NCBI GenBank assembly: GCA_964462595.1
Contig: CAYWXM010000060.1
Span: 1-64,000, forward strand
From: SURF-21 sp964462595
Lineage (GTDB): Bacteria; Actinomycetota; Geothermincolia; Geothermincolales; RBG-13-55-18
Length of the DNA: 64,000 bases
Direction of reading: 5' to 3'
The notes beneath the pieces are model-generated. The model made no database searches. It had not been told where the DNA came from and worked only from the letters and a program-made list of their open reading frames with translations. Shown piece by piece: positions 8,473 to 16,524 of the stretch; the stretch's first letter is position 1; the number at the start of each line of letters is the position of its first letter. The position numbers and the translations under genes were made by a program.

Positions 8473-8943
8473 ATGGCGTTTGAGCAAGGCGTTGCGGGTT
8501 CCGGGATGGTCGAGGCGCCTCCCGTGGGGCCGAGGCGCGCGTGGAGGTTTTCCCGGGAGGCGGAGTTGCTCGGGGCCGGCGTCTTTGTCCTGGCGGGCGC
8601 CTTTATCTATCCACATCTGGAAGATATCGCCGGCGCGGTCCTACCCGGGTGTCTGTTCAAACGCATCACCGGCTTGCCATGCCTGTTGTGCGGGATGACA
8701 CGCAGTCTGGCCGCCACCGCCCACGGGCATCTGGGCGAGGCATTTCGCATGCACCTGCTGGGGCCTCCCTTCTTCGCGCTGACCCTCGCCGTTACCGCCC
8801 TGCTGGCGGCCGAGTTCGTGACCTCGCGCCGCATACTGCCCAGGCCGGGCGAGCGGGCATGGAAGCATATCGGGTGGTGGACGCTGGGGCTGCTGACGGC
8901 GGCCTGGGTATCCCGTTTTATCTTATTCGGTATCAACGTGTAA
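8473..8943 (+). CDS. DUF2752 membrane protein
   Basis: The 156-residue product has about three membrane helices and the DUF2752 hallmark GLPCLLCGMTRSLAATAHG (about residues 57-75), where a CPxCGxTRA-like motif is usual; here the first Pro is Leu. The function of the family is unknown. The ATG at 8473 is favoured over an in-frame start at 8410 because GGGGAGGA sits just before it. It precedes the DUF4234 gene by 41 bases on the same strand; in other genomes these two families occur together as small membrane proteins of unknown role. Confidence 0.8.
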   Translation: MAFEQGVAGSGMVEAPPVGPRRAWRFSREAELLGAGVFVLAGAFIYPHLEDIAGAVLPGCLFKRITGLPCLLCGMTRSLAATAHGHLGEAFRMHLLGPPFFALTLAVTALLAAEFVTSRRILPRPGERAWKHIGWWTLGLLTAAWVSRFILFGINV

Positions 8944-8984
8944 GGAAGGTCCCCCCTGGGGGGGCGACACAGAAAGGAGGATGT

Positions 8985-9638
8985 ATGGAGGGAGCACAGT
9001 ACGGTGAGCAGGCGGGCACAACCTTGCAGTACAACGTCGCCGCCAGGGTCAGCACCGATTTCATCACGGACCCCGGGATGGCCATCCTTCTCTCCATAGT
9101 GACCTGCGGCATCTACGGCTTTTACATCATCTACAAGCTGGTGCAGAGGAGGGACGAACACTTCAGACGCATGTCGGCGGTGGCGGATGCCTCCATCGCG
9201 CAACTCAAGGTAAAGGCGCAGGGGAGAGAGGACGCCATAGCGGCCGAACTCACCCAGCTGGAGCAGATCCGCATGCGCATGGCCACCATGGCGGCGGAGA
9301 GAGGGGCGGCGATCTGGCTGCTCATATGCATCTTCACTGGAGTGGGATCTCTGATACTCTACTATCTGCTCATGCAGGATTACGTGGAACACGACGAGGT
9401 CGAGTCGCAGTTCTTCACCCTTATGAGCGGCGCCCTGGCCAAACTGGGGCTGTCGGGACAGGCTGGACAGGCGGTCCCCTCGGTACCCAGGAGGGAGTAC
9501 GTCACCTTCCTGATCCTGACCATCGTCACCTGCGGCATCTACGGTATTTACTGGATGTACGTGATGATCAAGGACTTCAACGAACATTTCCTGGCTCAGG
9601 TGCCCTGGGAGGATTTCCTCCTCCAGGCCCTGCAGTGA
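8985..9638 (+). CDS. Membrane protein with two DUF4234-like units
   Basis: The 217-residue product contains two copies of a DUF4234-type element: SIVTCGIYGFYIIYKL (about residues 36-51) and TIVTCGIYGIYWMYVMI (about 180-196). Each is a glycine-rich hairpin of hydrophobic helix. Between them is a charged coiled-coil-like segment (about 60-105) and another helix pair. The ATG at 8985 follows AAAGGAGGATGT; an ATG at 8981 is out of frame. A run of C and G (8951-8964) forms a small hairpin between it and the DUF2752 gene. Function is unknown. Confidence 0.75.
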   Translation: MEGAQYGEQAGTTLQYNVAARVSTDFITDPGMAILLSIVTCGIYGFYIIYKLVQRRDEHFRRMSAVADASIAQLKVKAQGREDAIAAELTQLEQIRMRMATMAAERGAAIWLLICIFTGVGSLILYYLLMQDYVEHDEVESQFFTLMSGALAKLGLSGQAGQAVPSVPRREYVTFLILTIVTCGIYGIYWMYVMIKDFNEHFLAQVPWEDFLLQALQ

Positions 9639-9736
9639 TGGAGACGCCGCGGCCGTGTCTCTTTCCGCGCGTTCCAGCTCGTGGTGGTCCCGAGACGGAT
9701 ACGCTGGAGCGGCAGGCAGCAGGTGGAAGGCGGGAT

Positions 9737-10537
9737 TTATATCGGCAGCCAGATGGCGAGGGCGATAACCGCGGCGACGACGACAAGGGAAGCGAACCCC
9801 GCGATGCCGAAACGGGAGTCGCGGTAGCGGGAACGTTCCCTTCCGCCCCGGTAGCCCCGGGAGGCGAGGGCCGTTCCCAGTTCTTCCGCGTCACGGAAGC
9901 AGCCGCTGAAAAGGGGCACGAACAGAGGCGGCAGGGAGCGCGCTCGGCGCAGCAGGCGCCCGCTGGAAAAATCCGCTCCGCGAGCTTCCTGGACCATGGC
10001 GACCTCTGCAGAGCGGCCGAGCATCACGGGCAGGAATCGCAGGGCCATGGCGAGGATAATCGCCGTTTCCTGCACCGGGAATCCGACAAAGCGCAATGGG
10101 TACATGAGGCCCTCAAGGCCCGTAAGGAGCTCCAACGGGTTCGTGGTCATGGTGAGCACGCAGATCAGGATAACCGCCATCACCAGGCGCACGGAATAGA
10201 GCAGGCCGTTCTGAATCCCGGTATTGGTGATGCTGAAAGGGCCCCACTCCCAGAGTACCCGGCCGGGAGAGAAGAAAAGCTGGGCCAGGGCGGTGACGAG
10301 AAGAAGGATGAGCACGGAGCGCAGCGCCTTCAGTACCTGCAGCGGGGGGAGCTTGGCTGCGTATATGACCAGCAGCGCAAAGAGCAGGAGCACGAGCACG
10401 CCCGCGGCGCTGTCGGCCGCGAAAGCGCCGCCTATCAGGGCCAGGGCACAGATGATCTTGGCGCGCGCATCCAGGCTGTGGATCGGTGAGGCGATGGTGT
10501 AATGCTGCCCCAGGCTGACGCGGTTGAAGTCCCTCAT
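9737..10537 (-). CDS. ecfT: ECF transporter transmembrane protein EcfT
   Basis: EcfT is the membrane scaffold that couples the two ATPases to a substrate-binding S component in energy-coupling-factor importers. The 266-residue product has about five helices and the two cytoplasmic coupling-helix signatures: ARGADFSSGR (about residue 170) and ASRGYRGGRE (about 223), which correspond to the paired A-R-G motifs of the family. The start ATG overlaps the stop of the upstream ATPase gene (ATGA). It is the last gene of a five-gene minus-strand operon and ends about 100 bases from the convergent DUF4234 gene. Confidence 0.92.
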   Translation of the reverse strand: MRDFNRVSLGQHYTIASPIHSLDARAKIICALALIGGAFAADSAAGVLVLLLFALLVIYAAKLPPLQVLKALRSVLILLLVTALAQLFFSPGRVLWEWGPFSITNTGIQNGLLYSVRLVMAVILICVLTMTTNPLELLTGLEGLMYPLRFVGFPVQETAIILAMALRFLPVMLGRSAEVAMVQEARGADFSSGRLLRRARSLPPLFVPLFSGCFRDAEELGTALASRGYRGGRERSRYRDSRFGIAGFASLVVVAAVIALAIWLPI

Positions 10538-11388
10538 CCCGGTCCCCTCCCCAGGGCATCACGGATGAGCGAGGCGGCTTCCGAGGGAGAGTGAATGCCG
10601 TGGGGGAGGTCGAGCCCGCAAAGGCGCAACTCCTCGAAGACCGCGACCAGGGCTGGTGGCCGCAACCCGGCGGCCTCGAGCTCGCCCACCGCCGTGAGCA
10701 CCATTTCCTTTTCCCCCTGCAGGGAGATCCGCCCACGCGAGAGCACGGCGACCCGGTCGGCCAGCAGCCCCATCTCCTCCCAGTCGTGGGTGACCAGGAG
10801 CACACCGATCCCGCGGGCACGCAGCTCCGACAGGATGCAATAGAGATGTTCTCGGCCCGGCATGTCGAGGCCCGAGGAGGGCTCGTCCATGAACAGGTAT
10901 GCGGGCCGCATGGCCAGCACCCCGGCCAGCGCGGCGCGGCGCATCTCGCCCTCGCTAAGGGAGAACGGCGAACGGGAGGAATACGTTTCCGGGTCCAGCC
11001 CCACAGCCGTGAGGGACTCGCTTACCACCGCCGCCAGTTCATCGCCGCGCCATCCACGGTTACGGGGCCCGAAGGCCACGTCTTTTTCCACCGTTTCCGC
11101 GAAGAGCTGCTTTTCCGGGGACTGCAGCAATATGGCGGCGGCCTCTTTCAGGGCGCGTGCTCCTGAACGGCCCTCGAGGCGCTCGCCGTCCAGGGATATC
11201 GTCCCGCGGGTAGCCCGCAGCAGGCCGCACATGACGTGCACTAGCGTGGATTTGCCGGCTCCCGTCCTGCCCGCGAGGCACAGGATCTCTCCCTTCCTCA
11301 GCTCGAGGTCGATCGACGAAAGCACCTCCCTGGCCATGGGGGTGCCGGGAAGGTAGGTAAAACCCGTGTCCTTCAGCGTGATGCCCAC
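10534..11388 (-). CDS. ecfA2: ECF transporter ATPase (second subunit)
   Basis: This ABC ATPase pairs with the adjacent ATPase to power the ECF importer. The 284-residue product has Walker A AGRTGAGKST (about residues 40-49), the signature FSLSEGEMRR (about 143), Walker B YLFMDEPSSGLD and a switch His in LLVTHDWEEM. The C-terminal ECF-specific helical extension is present. It begins with GTG at 11388 inside the end of the upstream ATPase gene, a 16-base overlap. Confidence 0.92.
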   Translation of the reverse strand: MGITLKDTGFTYLPGTPMAREVLSSIDLELRKGEILCLAGRTGAGKSTLVHVMCGLLRATRGTISLDGERLEGRSGARALKEAAAILLQSPEKQLFAETVEKDVAFGPRNRGWRGDELAAVVSESLTAVGLDPETYSSRSPFSLSEGEMRRAALAGVLAMRPAYLFMDEPSSGLDMPGREHLYCILSELRARGIGVLLVTHDWEEMGLLADRVAVLSRGRISLQGEKEMVLTAVGELEAAGLRPPALVAVFEELRLCGLDLPHGIHSPSEAASLIRDALGRGPG

Positions 11389-12224
11389 AGCCGTTCCGCC
11401 ACCTCCCCCGCCTCCATTGCTTGATCCCCGACCGGTAACCCGCGCCGCTCAAGCTCACATGCCAGCAGGTACAGATCCGGCGGGCGGAGGCCGTATTTAC
11501 CGCTTAACCCCTCGTCCCTGAAGACCTCGCGCGGGTCGCCGGCAAAAAGAAGGCGCCCGCTGCCCAGAAGGAGCAAGCGGTCGGCCGCCAGCATCTCCTC
11601 CGGGCGGTGGGTGGCGTGTATCACGGCTACCCCCAGATCATCCCGCAGCCTCTTGAAAAGGGCGATCAACTCCGAACGGGTCGGAGGGTCGAGCATGGAT
11701 GTCGACTCGTCGGAAACGAGCATGCGCGGATGCATGGCCAGCGCTCCCGCCACCACAAGGCGTTTTTTCTCGCCCAGGGACAGGAGGTGCGGTTCGCGGA
11801 AGCGCAGCGCCGTGAGGCCCATGGTCTCCATGGCTTCCTCCACGCGCATGCGCATCTCCTCGCGGGAGAGCCCCAGGTTCTCGGGGCCGAAGGCCACGTC
11901 GTCCTCCACCGTGGGTCCCACGATCTGGTTGTCCGGATTCTGCATGATCAGCCCCACGCTGCTGCGTATATCGGCCAGGTTCTCCGGGAGAGCGGTGTCC
12001 AGCCCGCACGAGACTACCCTTCCACGCGTGGGGAGTATGAGGGCGTTGAGAAGCCTGCACAGCGTGGACTTGCCCGAGCCGTTCATCCCCGCCAGCGCCA
12101 CGAACTCCCCCTGCCTTACCTGCAGGGAGATCTTATCCAGGGCGGGGACGGGGTCGTTTTCCCTGCCCGGGTAGATAAAGGTAACGTCCTCGCAGATCGC
12201 GGCGACGCATCCGGGCTCATACAA
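11373..12224 (-). CDS. ecfA1: ECF transporter ATPase (first subunit)
   Basis: This is the first ABC ATPase of the ECF module. The 283-residue product has Walker A AGMNGSGKST (about residues 45-54), a Q-loop in IMQNPDNQIVG, the EcfA-type signature LLSLGEKKR and a Walker B ending SDESTSMLD. Start is TTG at 12224 with a strong GGGGAGGTGA site six bases upstream; there is one base between the stop of the Gx gene and this TTG. Substrate specificity is not encoded here but in the S component. Confidence 0.92.
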   Translation of the reverse strand: MYEPGCVAAICEDVTFIYPGRENDPVPALDKISLQVRQGEFVALAGMNGSGKSTLCRLLNALILPTRGRVVSCGLDTALPENLADIRSSVGLIMQNPDNQIVGPTVEDDVAFGPENLGLSREEMRMRVEEAMETMGLTALRFREPHLLSLGEKKRLVVAGALAMHPRMLVSDESTSMLDPPTRSELIALFKRLRDDLGVAVIHATHRPEEMLAADRLLLLGSGRLLFAGDPREVFRDEGLSGKYGLRPPDLYLLACELERRGLPVGDQAMEAGEVAERLWASR

Positions 12225-12225
12225 C

Positions 12226-12792
12226 TCAGGTCACCTCCCCGGGCAGTGTGCGCCCAAGCGAGAGGACCAGCCTGCGCGCGGCCAGGCCGATGAAAATACC
12301 TGTGGGTAGGGCAATCAGCAGCAGGTAGGGGAGATAATACTTCAAGCCCGGGAAACCTACAAGCCACATGGCGACCGCGAGTTGCGTGGCGTTGTGGGTG
12401 ACCGCGCCGGCGATGCTTATACCGGTGAGGCTGAAAGCCCGGGGCCCGAGCCCGTAAAGGGCGGCCATGACCAGTGTGGCGGCCGTTCCCGCCACAAGGC
12501 TGAGGGTGAGCCCGACAAAACTGCCGCGCAGCAGACCTCCCAGCAGGCAGCGCAGGACGTTCACCACCAGGGCCTCCCACGGGCCGAGGGCAACCAGCGC
12601 GATCACCGTGGCCAGGTTGGCCAGGCCCAGTTTGGCTCCGGGAAGGGGCAGGATGGGAGGGATGGTCCCCTCGATTATCTGCAGGACCAGGCCCAGGGCT
12701 ACGAGCAGGCCTATGCGGCTCACCTGGTAGGCACGGCGATCGGCGGACGGGTAAGCCGCATGCGTCCCGGGACTTTTACTGGTTGACCGCAT
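12226..12792 (-). CDS. Gx transporter family membrane protein, probable ECF S component
   Basis: The 188-residue product belongs to the Gx/heptaprenyl-diphosphate-synthase-component-I-like family (PF07456), which has the compact five- to six-helix hydrophobic architecture of ECF S components. The conserved stretch GTIPPILPLPGAKLGLANL (about residues 44-62) is typical. In this operon it lies directly before ecfA1-ecfA2-ecfT with no other S-component candidate, so the inference is that it is the substrate-binding subunit. The ATG at 12792 has GGGGGA just upstream and overlaps the end of the NusG-II gene by 17 bases; a TTG at 12813 is the alternative. Substrate is unknown; a flavin, quinone precursor or other redox cofactor would fit the usual Rnf-linked context. 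Confidence 0.75.
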   Translation of the reverse strand: MRSTSKSPGTHAAYPSADRRAYQVSRIGLLVALGLVLQIIEGTIPPILPLPGAKLGLANLATVIALVALGPWEALVVNVLRCLLGGLLRGSFVGLTLSLVAGTAATLVMAALYGLGPRAFSLTGISIAGAVTHNATQLAVAMWLVGFPGLKYYLPYLLLIALPTGIFIGLAARRLVLSLGRTLPGEVT

Positions 12793-13225
12793 CCGGTCCC
12801 CCGTCGCCGCCAACTACCTCGATGACCACGCGGTTGGGAAGGCAGACGATGCTCTTTCCCGGGCTGGATATCCAGCCGGTCTTCACGCACAGCTTGTCGG
12901 GGCAGGCGGAATCGATCATGCGCACCCGGCCCCCGCTTATCTCCACCAGGCTGTCGCCCTGGTAACCCCTGACGGTCAGTTCCTGCTCCCCTCCCGTGAG
13001 GGGGACCTCCCGGACCACCTGGCCGTTCACGGAGATCACCGCCTTCATGCTTCCGCCACCCCCGGCTTCCGTAATGCCCTGGAGGATGAGGAAGACGCTC
13101 AGGGCCACCACCGCGGCCGCGATAAGGACGTCGCCGGGAGCCCACCAGCGTCTTGCGCTGGGGCGCTGCCGGGCACGGCTGCCCGTATCGTGAGCTGGAC
13201 CTCGCTCCATAACACCCGCTTTCAT
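12776..13225 (-). CDS. NusG domain II-containing membrane-anchored protein
   Basis: The 149-residue product has an N-terminal basic segment, one membrane helix (about residues 31-48) and an exported NusG domain II fold (PF07009). The family signature MIDSACPDKLCVKTGWIS...IVCLPNRVVIEV is clear, with two Cys in CPDKLC and one in the CLPN turn. In many anaerobes this family lies next to Gx proteins and near ApbE or Rnf genes; its biochemical role is unknown. ATG codons at 13225 and 13210 are both possible. It appears to be the first gene of the ECF operon. Confidence 0.8.
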   Translation of the reverse strand: MKAGVMERGPAHDTGSRARQRPSARRWWAPGDVLIAAAVVALSVFLILQGITEAGGGGSMKAVISVNGQVVREVPLTGGEQELTVRGYQGDSLVEISGGRVRMIDSACPDKLCVKTGWISSPGKSIVCLPNRVVIEVVGGDGGPDAVNQ

Positions 13226-13589
13226 GCCGGACCCGCGCTGCTCAGGTCCTCCCTCTTTTTCACTCTCTATATATTAGCGTTTCTCCGCGGTAAATGTGCC
13301 CGGGCGTATGCGGCTTGAAGGCGGTGCTATCCGCTGCCCTGGCCTGGACCGGCACCGGCGACCCTTTTGGCAGGCCTGCAGTCTCTTCACTCGCCCGGGC
13401 CGGGTCGGGAGCCGCCCTCATCTTCCTGGCCCCGGGGGCTTCTCTCCGCGGGCTCGCTGTGGGATGCGCCGCGGGGGGGACGGACGGTGAAGCCCGGGTC
13501 TCACGGGAGAGCCTTTTGGCTGGCATTATATGGATGTGAATGCTGGATTGAAGGCCTGACGCGTTTCGGTCTTTCCTCGAGCGTGTCTC
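13226..13589 (+). other. Intergenic stretch without a supported gene
   Basis: This gap separates two divergent genes. An AT-rich patch at 13263-13275 (TATATATTAG) may hold the minus-strand ECF operon promoter, but no -35 box at proper spacing is convincing. A plus-strand open frame at 13294-13539 has Ala/Gly-rich, low-information translation and no ribosome site, so I do not call it. Confidence 0.5.
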
Positions 13590-14513
13590 ATGCATATAAT
13601 CATGGCTATGGATGTCAAGGAAGCAAACCTGGTATTTCACAACGAGACCGCCTGTGAATACGACAAGAAATGGGCCATACGCTTCGACGCGGACATGGCG
13701 GAGTTCGTGCTCTCCAAGTTCGAGCTGGGGCTGGGCGGGCCTTTCCCGCGCGACGTCCGCATCATGGAGATAGGGTGCGGCACCGGTTATGCCATGCTCA
13801 ACCTGGGCCTGGCCGGCGTGCTCGAGGAAGCCTGGGGCTGCGATATATCCCAGGGGATGCTGGACGTGTGCCAGGACAACGCGGACAACCTGGGCATAAA
13901 AGTCCACCTGCAGCAGGCCGACGCGGAACGGCTGCCCTACGAGGATAATACCTTCGACCTGGTGATCGGACATGCCGTCCTGCACCACCTGCCCGATCTG
14001 GACACGTCTTTTCGCGAGATACAGCGCGTGCTCAAGCCCGGCGGCAAGTGCGTGGTGGCGGGAGAACCAACCGTGGTGGGGCACCGCCTCGCCCGGATGG
14101 CCAAGGCCACCTCGTCCTTCGCGATCAAGTGGTACGCACGGTTTGGCGGCAGGTTGGGGAAGAAGAAGATAGCGCTGCGGCGCTACGATGCCTCCGCCTC
14201 ACCCGAGGACCACGAGCTGCAGGAGCTGGAATTCATGGTGGATATCCACAATTTCCGCCCCGGCGAGCTATGCGACATGGCGAGCAAGGCGGGCTTCTCG
14301 AAAGTGCGCTTCGAATCCGAGGAACTCATCTCCAGTTTCATCGGCTGGATCTTCCGCACCGTGGAGGGCAGCGTGAGCGAGGACAACATCAGCGATCGCT
14401 GGCGCTGGGGAGCGTACAACACCTATAAGCGGGTGAGGAGCTGGGACCAGAAGCTCTACCCCTACCTGCCCCGAGGCTGGTTCTACAACCTCATAGTTTA
14501 CCTGGAGAACTGA
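13590..14513 (+). CDS. Class I SAM-dependent methyltransferase
   Basis: The 307-residue product has a Rossmann methyltransferase core: motif I IMEIGCGTGYAML (about residues 53-65), the acidic residue of WGCDIS (near 80), QQADAERLPYEDNTFDLVIGHAVLHHL (about 108-134) and RVLKPGGKCVVAGEP. This is a Methyltransf_11/UbiE-like pattern acting on an unknown small molecule or lipid. The last 130 residues form a separate C-terminal region seen in some Actinobacteria-type methyltransferases. There is no clear ribosome site; ATG at 13590, 13602 or 13608 could start it. Confidence 0.85.
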   Translation: MHIIMAMDVKEANLVFHNETACEYDKKWAIRFDADMAEFVLSKFELGLGGPFPRDVRIMEIGCGTGYAMLNLGLAGVLEEAWGCDISQGMLDVCQDNADNLGIKVHLQQADAERLPYEDNTFDLVIGHAVLHHLPDLDTSFREIQRVLKPGGKCVVAGEPTVVGHRLARMAKATSSFAIKWYARFGGRLGKKKIALRRYDASASPEDHELQELEFMVDIHNFRPGELCDMASKAGFSKVRFESEELISSFIGWIFRTVEGSVSEDNISDRWRWGAYNTYKRVRSWDQKLYPYLPRGWFYNLIVYLEN

Positions 14514-14636
14514 GCATCTTCTCCGTCGGGTCCGGCTGCGCGGGCAGTGGGTTAAGCGCCGGTCGCGCCCCGGGGAGACGATCCGGCGACAGCGGTGATG
14601 GGCATGGCTTCGAGCGGGGTGAGCGGGAAAACCGGC

Positions 14637-14665
14637 TTGTGTCGGGCATACCGTCACCTTATCTT
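14637..14665 (+). promoter_or_regulatory. Candidate promoter before the acyltransferase gene
   Basis: TTGTGT (14637-14642) and TATCTT (14660-14665) are 17 bases apart, each matching consensus at four positions. The expected start near 14672 leaves a short leader to the ATG at 14690. Confidence 0.35.
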
Positions 14666-14689
14666 TATCACGGGGATGGAGAGACGGCT

Positions 14690-15427
14690 ATGAAAGACGG
14701 GATGGTAGAGGCCCTGCGCGAGGTGGAGAAGGGATCGCGACTGGAGAGCGGCGGCGCGGCAAGACCGCGCGGCTGGTCCTGGATCAGGCTCACTTTTGAC
14801 TTCGTGCGCGATAAGCGCATGTACGGTCCCCGTTACTGGCGCTGGCTCTACCGTTTCCTCCGCTTCAAGGTGCTGCATCCGCGGGTGAAGACGGAGGGGT
14901 TTATCTTCCTGCCCCGCCGCTACCAGGTGGTGGTGAGAAAAGGCGCCTCCATACGCATCGGACGCTGGGTATGGATCGGGACCAATAACGCCCTGCGCTG
15001 TCACGAAGGCGAACTCTACGTCGGCGATAACACCATCTTCGGCACCGACAACACCGTCAATTGCTATACGGGAATATATATCGGGCCGGAATGCCTGTTC
15101 GCCGATTCCGTGTATATCGTGGACTTCGACCACAACTACTGGGACCCGGTCGTCTCCATCCGTTCCCAGGGAATCACCAAGAAGCCGGTACGGCTGGAGG
15201 GAGACATATGGGTGGGGGAGAAGACCTCCATACTGCGCGGCGTGACCGTGGGCAGGGGCTCGGTGATCGGGGCCTTGAGCCTGGTAAACCGCGACGTGCC
15301 TCCCTACGCGGTGGTCGGAGGTGTCCCCGCCCGGGTGCTGGGCTGGAGGCCAAGGCCGGTCGCCGCGGGGGAAAGCGGCGTTGGAAAGGGATCTTCCCCG
15401 GAGGGGGAGACGCGGTCTGGAGGGTAA
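14690..15427 (+). CDS. Left-handed beta-helix acyltransferase (LbetaH/WcaF-type)
   Basis: The 245-residue product has hexapeptide repeats from about residue 80 to 210 (for example VGDNTIFG, IYIGPECLFADSVYIVD, IWVGEKTSILRGVTVGRGSVIGALSLV), ending with the acyltransferase signature PPYAVVGGVPARVLGWRP. The catalytic His is expected in VDFDHNYWD. Such enzymes acetylate sugars, often in surface polysaccharide synthesis. The N-terminal 60 residues are basic and aromatic-rich. ATG 14690 is used; an in-frame codon at 14639 lies within the candidate promoter. It precedes the galT-like gene by 60 bases on the same strand, so they may be cotranscribed. Confidence 0.85.
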   Translation: MKDGMVEALREVEKGSRLESGGAARPRGWSWIRLTFDFVRDKRMYGPRYWRWLYRFLRFKVLHPRVKTEGFIFLPRRYQVVVRKGASIRIGRWVWIGTNNALRCHEGELYVGDNTIFGTDNTVNCYTGIYIGPECLFADSVYIVDFDHNYWDPVVSIRSQGITKKPVRLEGDIWVGEKTSILRGVTVGRGSVIGALSLVNRDVPPYAVVGGVPARVLGWRPRPVAAGESGVGKGSSPEGETRSGG

Positions 15428-15487
15428 AGGCTTGAGCTTCGGCGCCTGGCGATCGGCGACCTGGGCTTGATGGAAGGCGGGTGTAAC

Positions 15488-16504
15488 ATGAGCGATAGCG
15501 GAAGCGGGTCCGAGTTTGCCATGCCGGAGATCCGGCGCGACGAGGTGACCGGCGCCTGGTCCATCCTGGCGGTTGGCAGGTCGCGCCGGCCGGGAGCCAT
15601 CCCCGGCCAGGGCGGAGGCGAACCCCAGTGCCCGTTCTGTCCCGGTAACGAGTCCCTCACGCCACCGGAGGATTGGGCCGTGGGGAGGGACGGCGGACCG
15701 CCGGACTCGCCCGGCTGGAAAGTCAGGGCGGTGCCCAACCTTTACCCGGCCCTGATGCCTGAAGCAGCAAGACGGGGTTGGAGGCGGGGAGGCAGGGTAG
15801 GCCGACCGGCACGCGGCGACCACGAGGTGATCATCAACTCGCCGGACCACTATCTTTCCCTGGGCGACATGGATGCGGAGAAAGCGAATACGCTCATGGG
15901 CGCTTGGCTCGAGCGCTACCGCCATTACGCGGCGTTACCCGAGGTGAAGCAGGTACAGATAATCGTCAACCATAAAAGGGAGGCCGGAGCTTCCCTCGAC
16001 CATCCCCACACCCAGGTCTTCGTCCTGCCCATGCCGACCAGGGCGATACTGGACGAGCTGCGCGAGGCCCGCCGCCATCGCGGCAGGGGATGCCCTCTCT
16101 GCGTGGCCGTGGAGGAAGCGCGCGAAGACGGCAGGGTGGTGCTGGAAAACGGGAGCTGGGCCGCACTGGTCCCGTACGCGGCGCGAGCCCCTTTCGAGAT
16201 GCGTTTCGTGCCCTTGCGCCACGAACCGGACTTTGGCTCAGCCGGCGCGGGTGATATGGAGGGCTTGGCCGATATACTCGCTCGCTCCTTGAAGGCCCTT
16301 TCCACCCTGTTGGGAAACCCCGCGTATAACCTGTGGCTGCACAGCTCTCCCTGCGACGGCAAGGACTACGCCTATTACCACTGGCACGTGGAGATGATTC
16401 CCCGCATCATCACCACCGCCGGCTTCGAGCTCGCCACCGGCATGTACCTTAATATCCTCGACCCCGGGGAGGCTGCGCGCCAGCTGCGAGAGAAGCTGGG
16501 TTGA
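15488..16504 (+). CDS. galT: Galactose-1-phosphate uridylyltransferase family protein
   Basis: The 338-residue product matches the GalT family of hexose-1-phosphate nucleotidylyltransferases in the HIT superfamily. Evidence: the start IRRDEVTGAWSILAVGRSRRP, zinc-ligand Cys pair CPFCPGNE (about residues 44-51), NHKREAGASLDHPHTQVFVLP with the active-site H-P-H-x-Q (near 172), a second pair CPLC, and C-terminal YYHWHVEMIPR. The HPHTQ variant (not HPHGQ) and small size match bacterial and archaeal enzymes that act on glucose- or galactose-1-phosphate; an ADP/UDP-glucose role cannot be excluded. Near genes for GT4 and GH57 enzymes it likely supplies nucleotide sugars or recovers hexose phosphate. 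Confidence 0.85.
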   Translation: MSDSGSGSEFAMPEIRRDEVTGAWSILAVGRSRRPGAIPGQGGGEPQCPFCPGNESLTPPEDWAVGRDGGPPDSPGWKVRAVPNLYPALMPEAARRGWRRGGRVGRPARGDHEVIINSPDHYLSLGDMDAEKANTLMGAWLERYRHYAALPEVKQVQIIVNHKREAGASLDHPHTQVFVLPMPTRAILDELREARRHRGRGCPLCVAVEEAREDGRVVLENGSWAALVPYAARAPFEMRFVPLRHEPDFGSAGAGDMEGLADILARSLKALSTLLGNPAYNLWLHSSPCDGKDYAYYHWHVEMIPRIITTAGFELATGMYLNILDPGEAARQLREKLG

Positions 16505-16524
16505 GGCCTCGATCTCACATCGTT

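Noticed and set aside
13294..13539. Plus-strand frame of 81 codons in the gap before the methyltransferase
   Set aside because: Ala/Gly-rich translation, no ribosome site and no family pattern.
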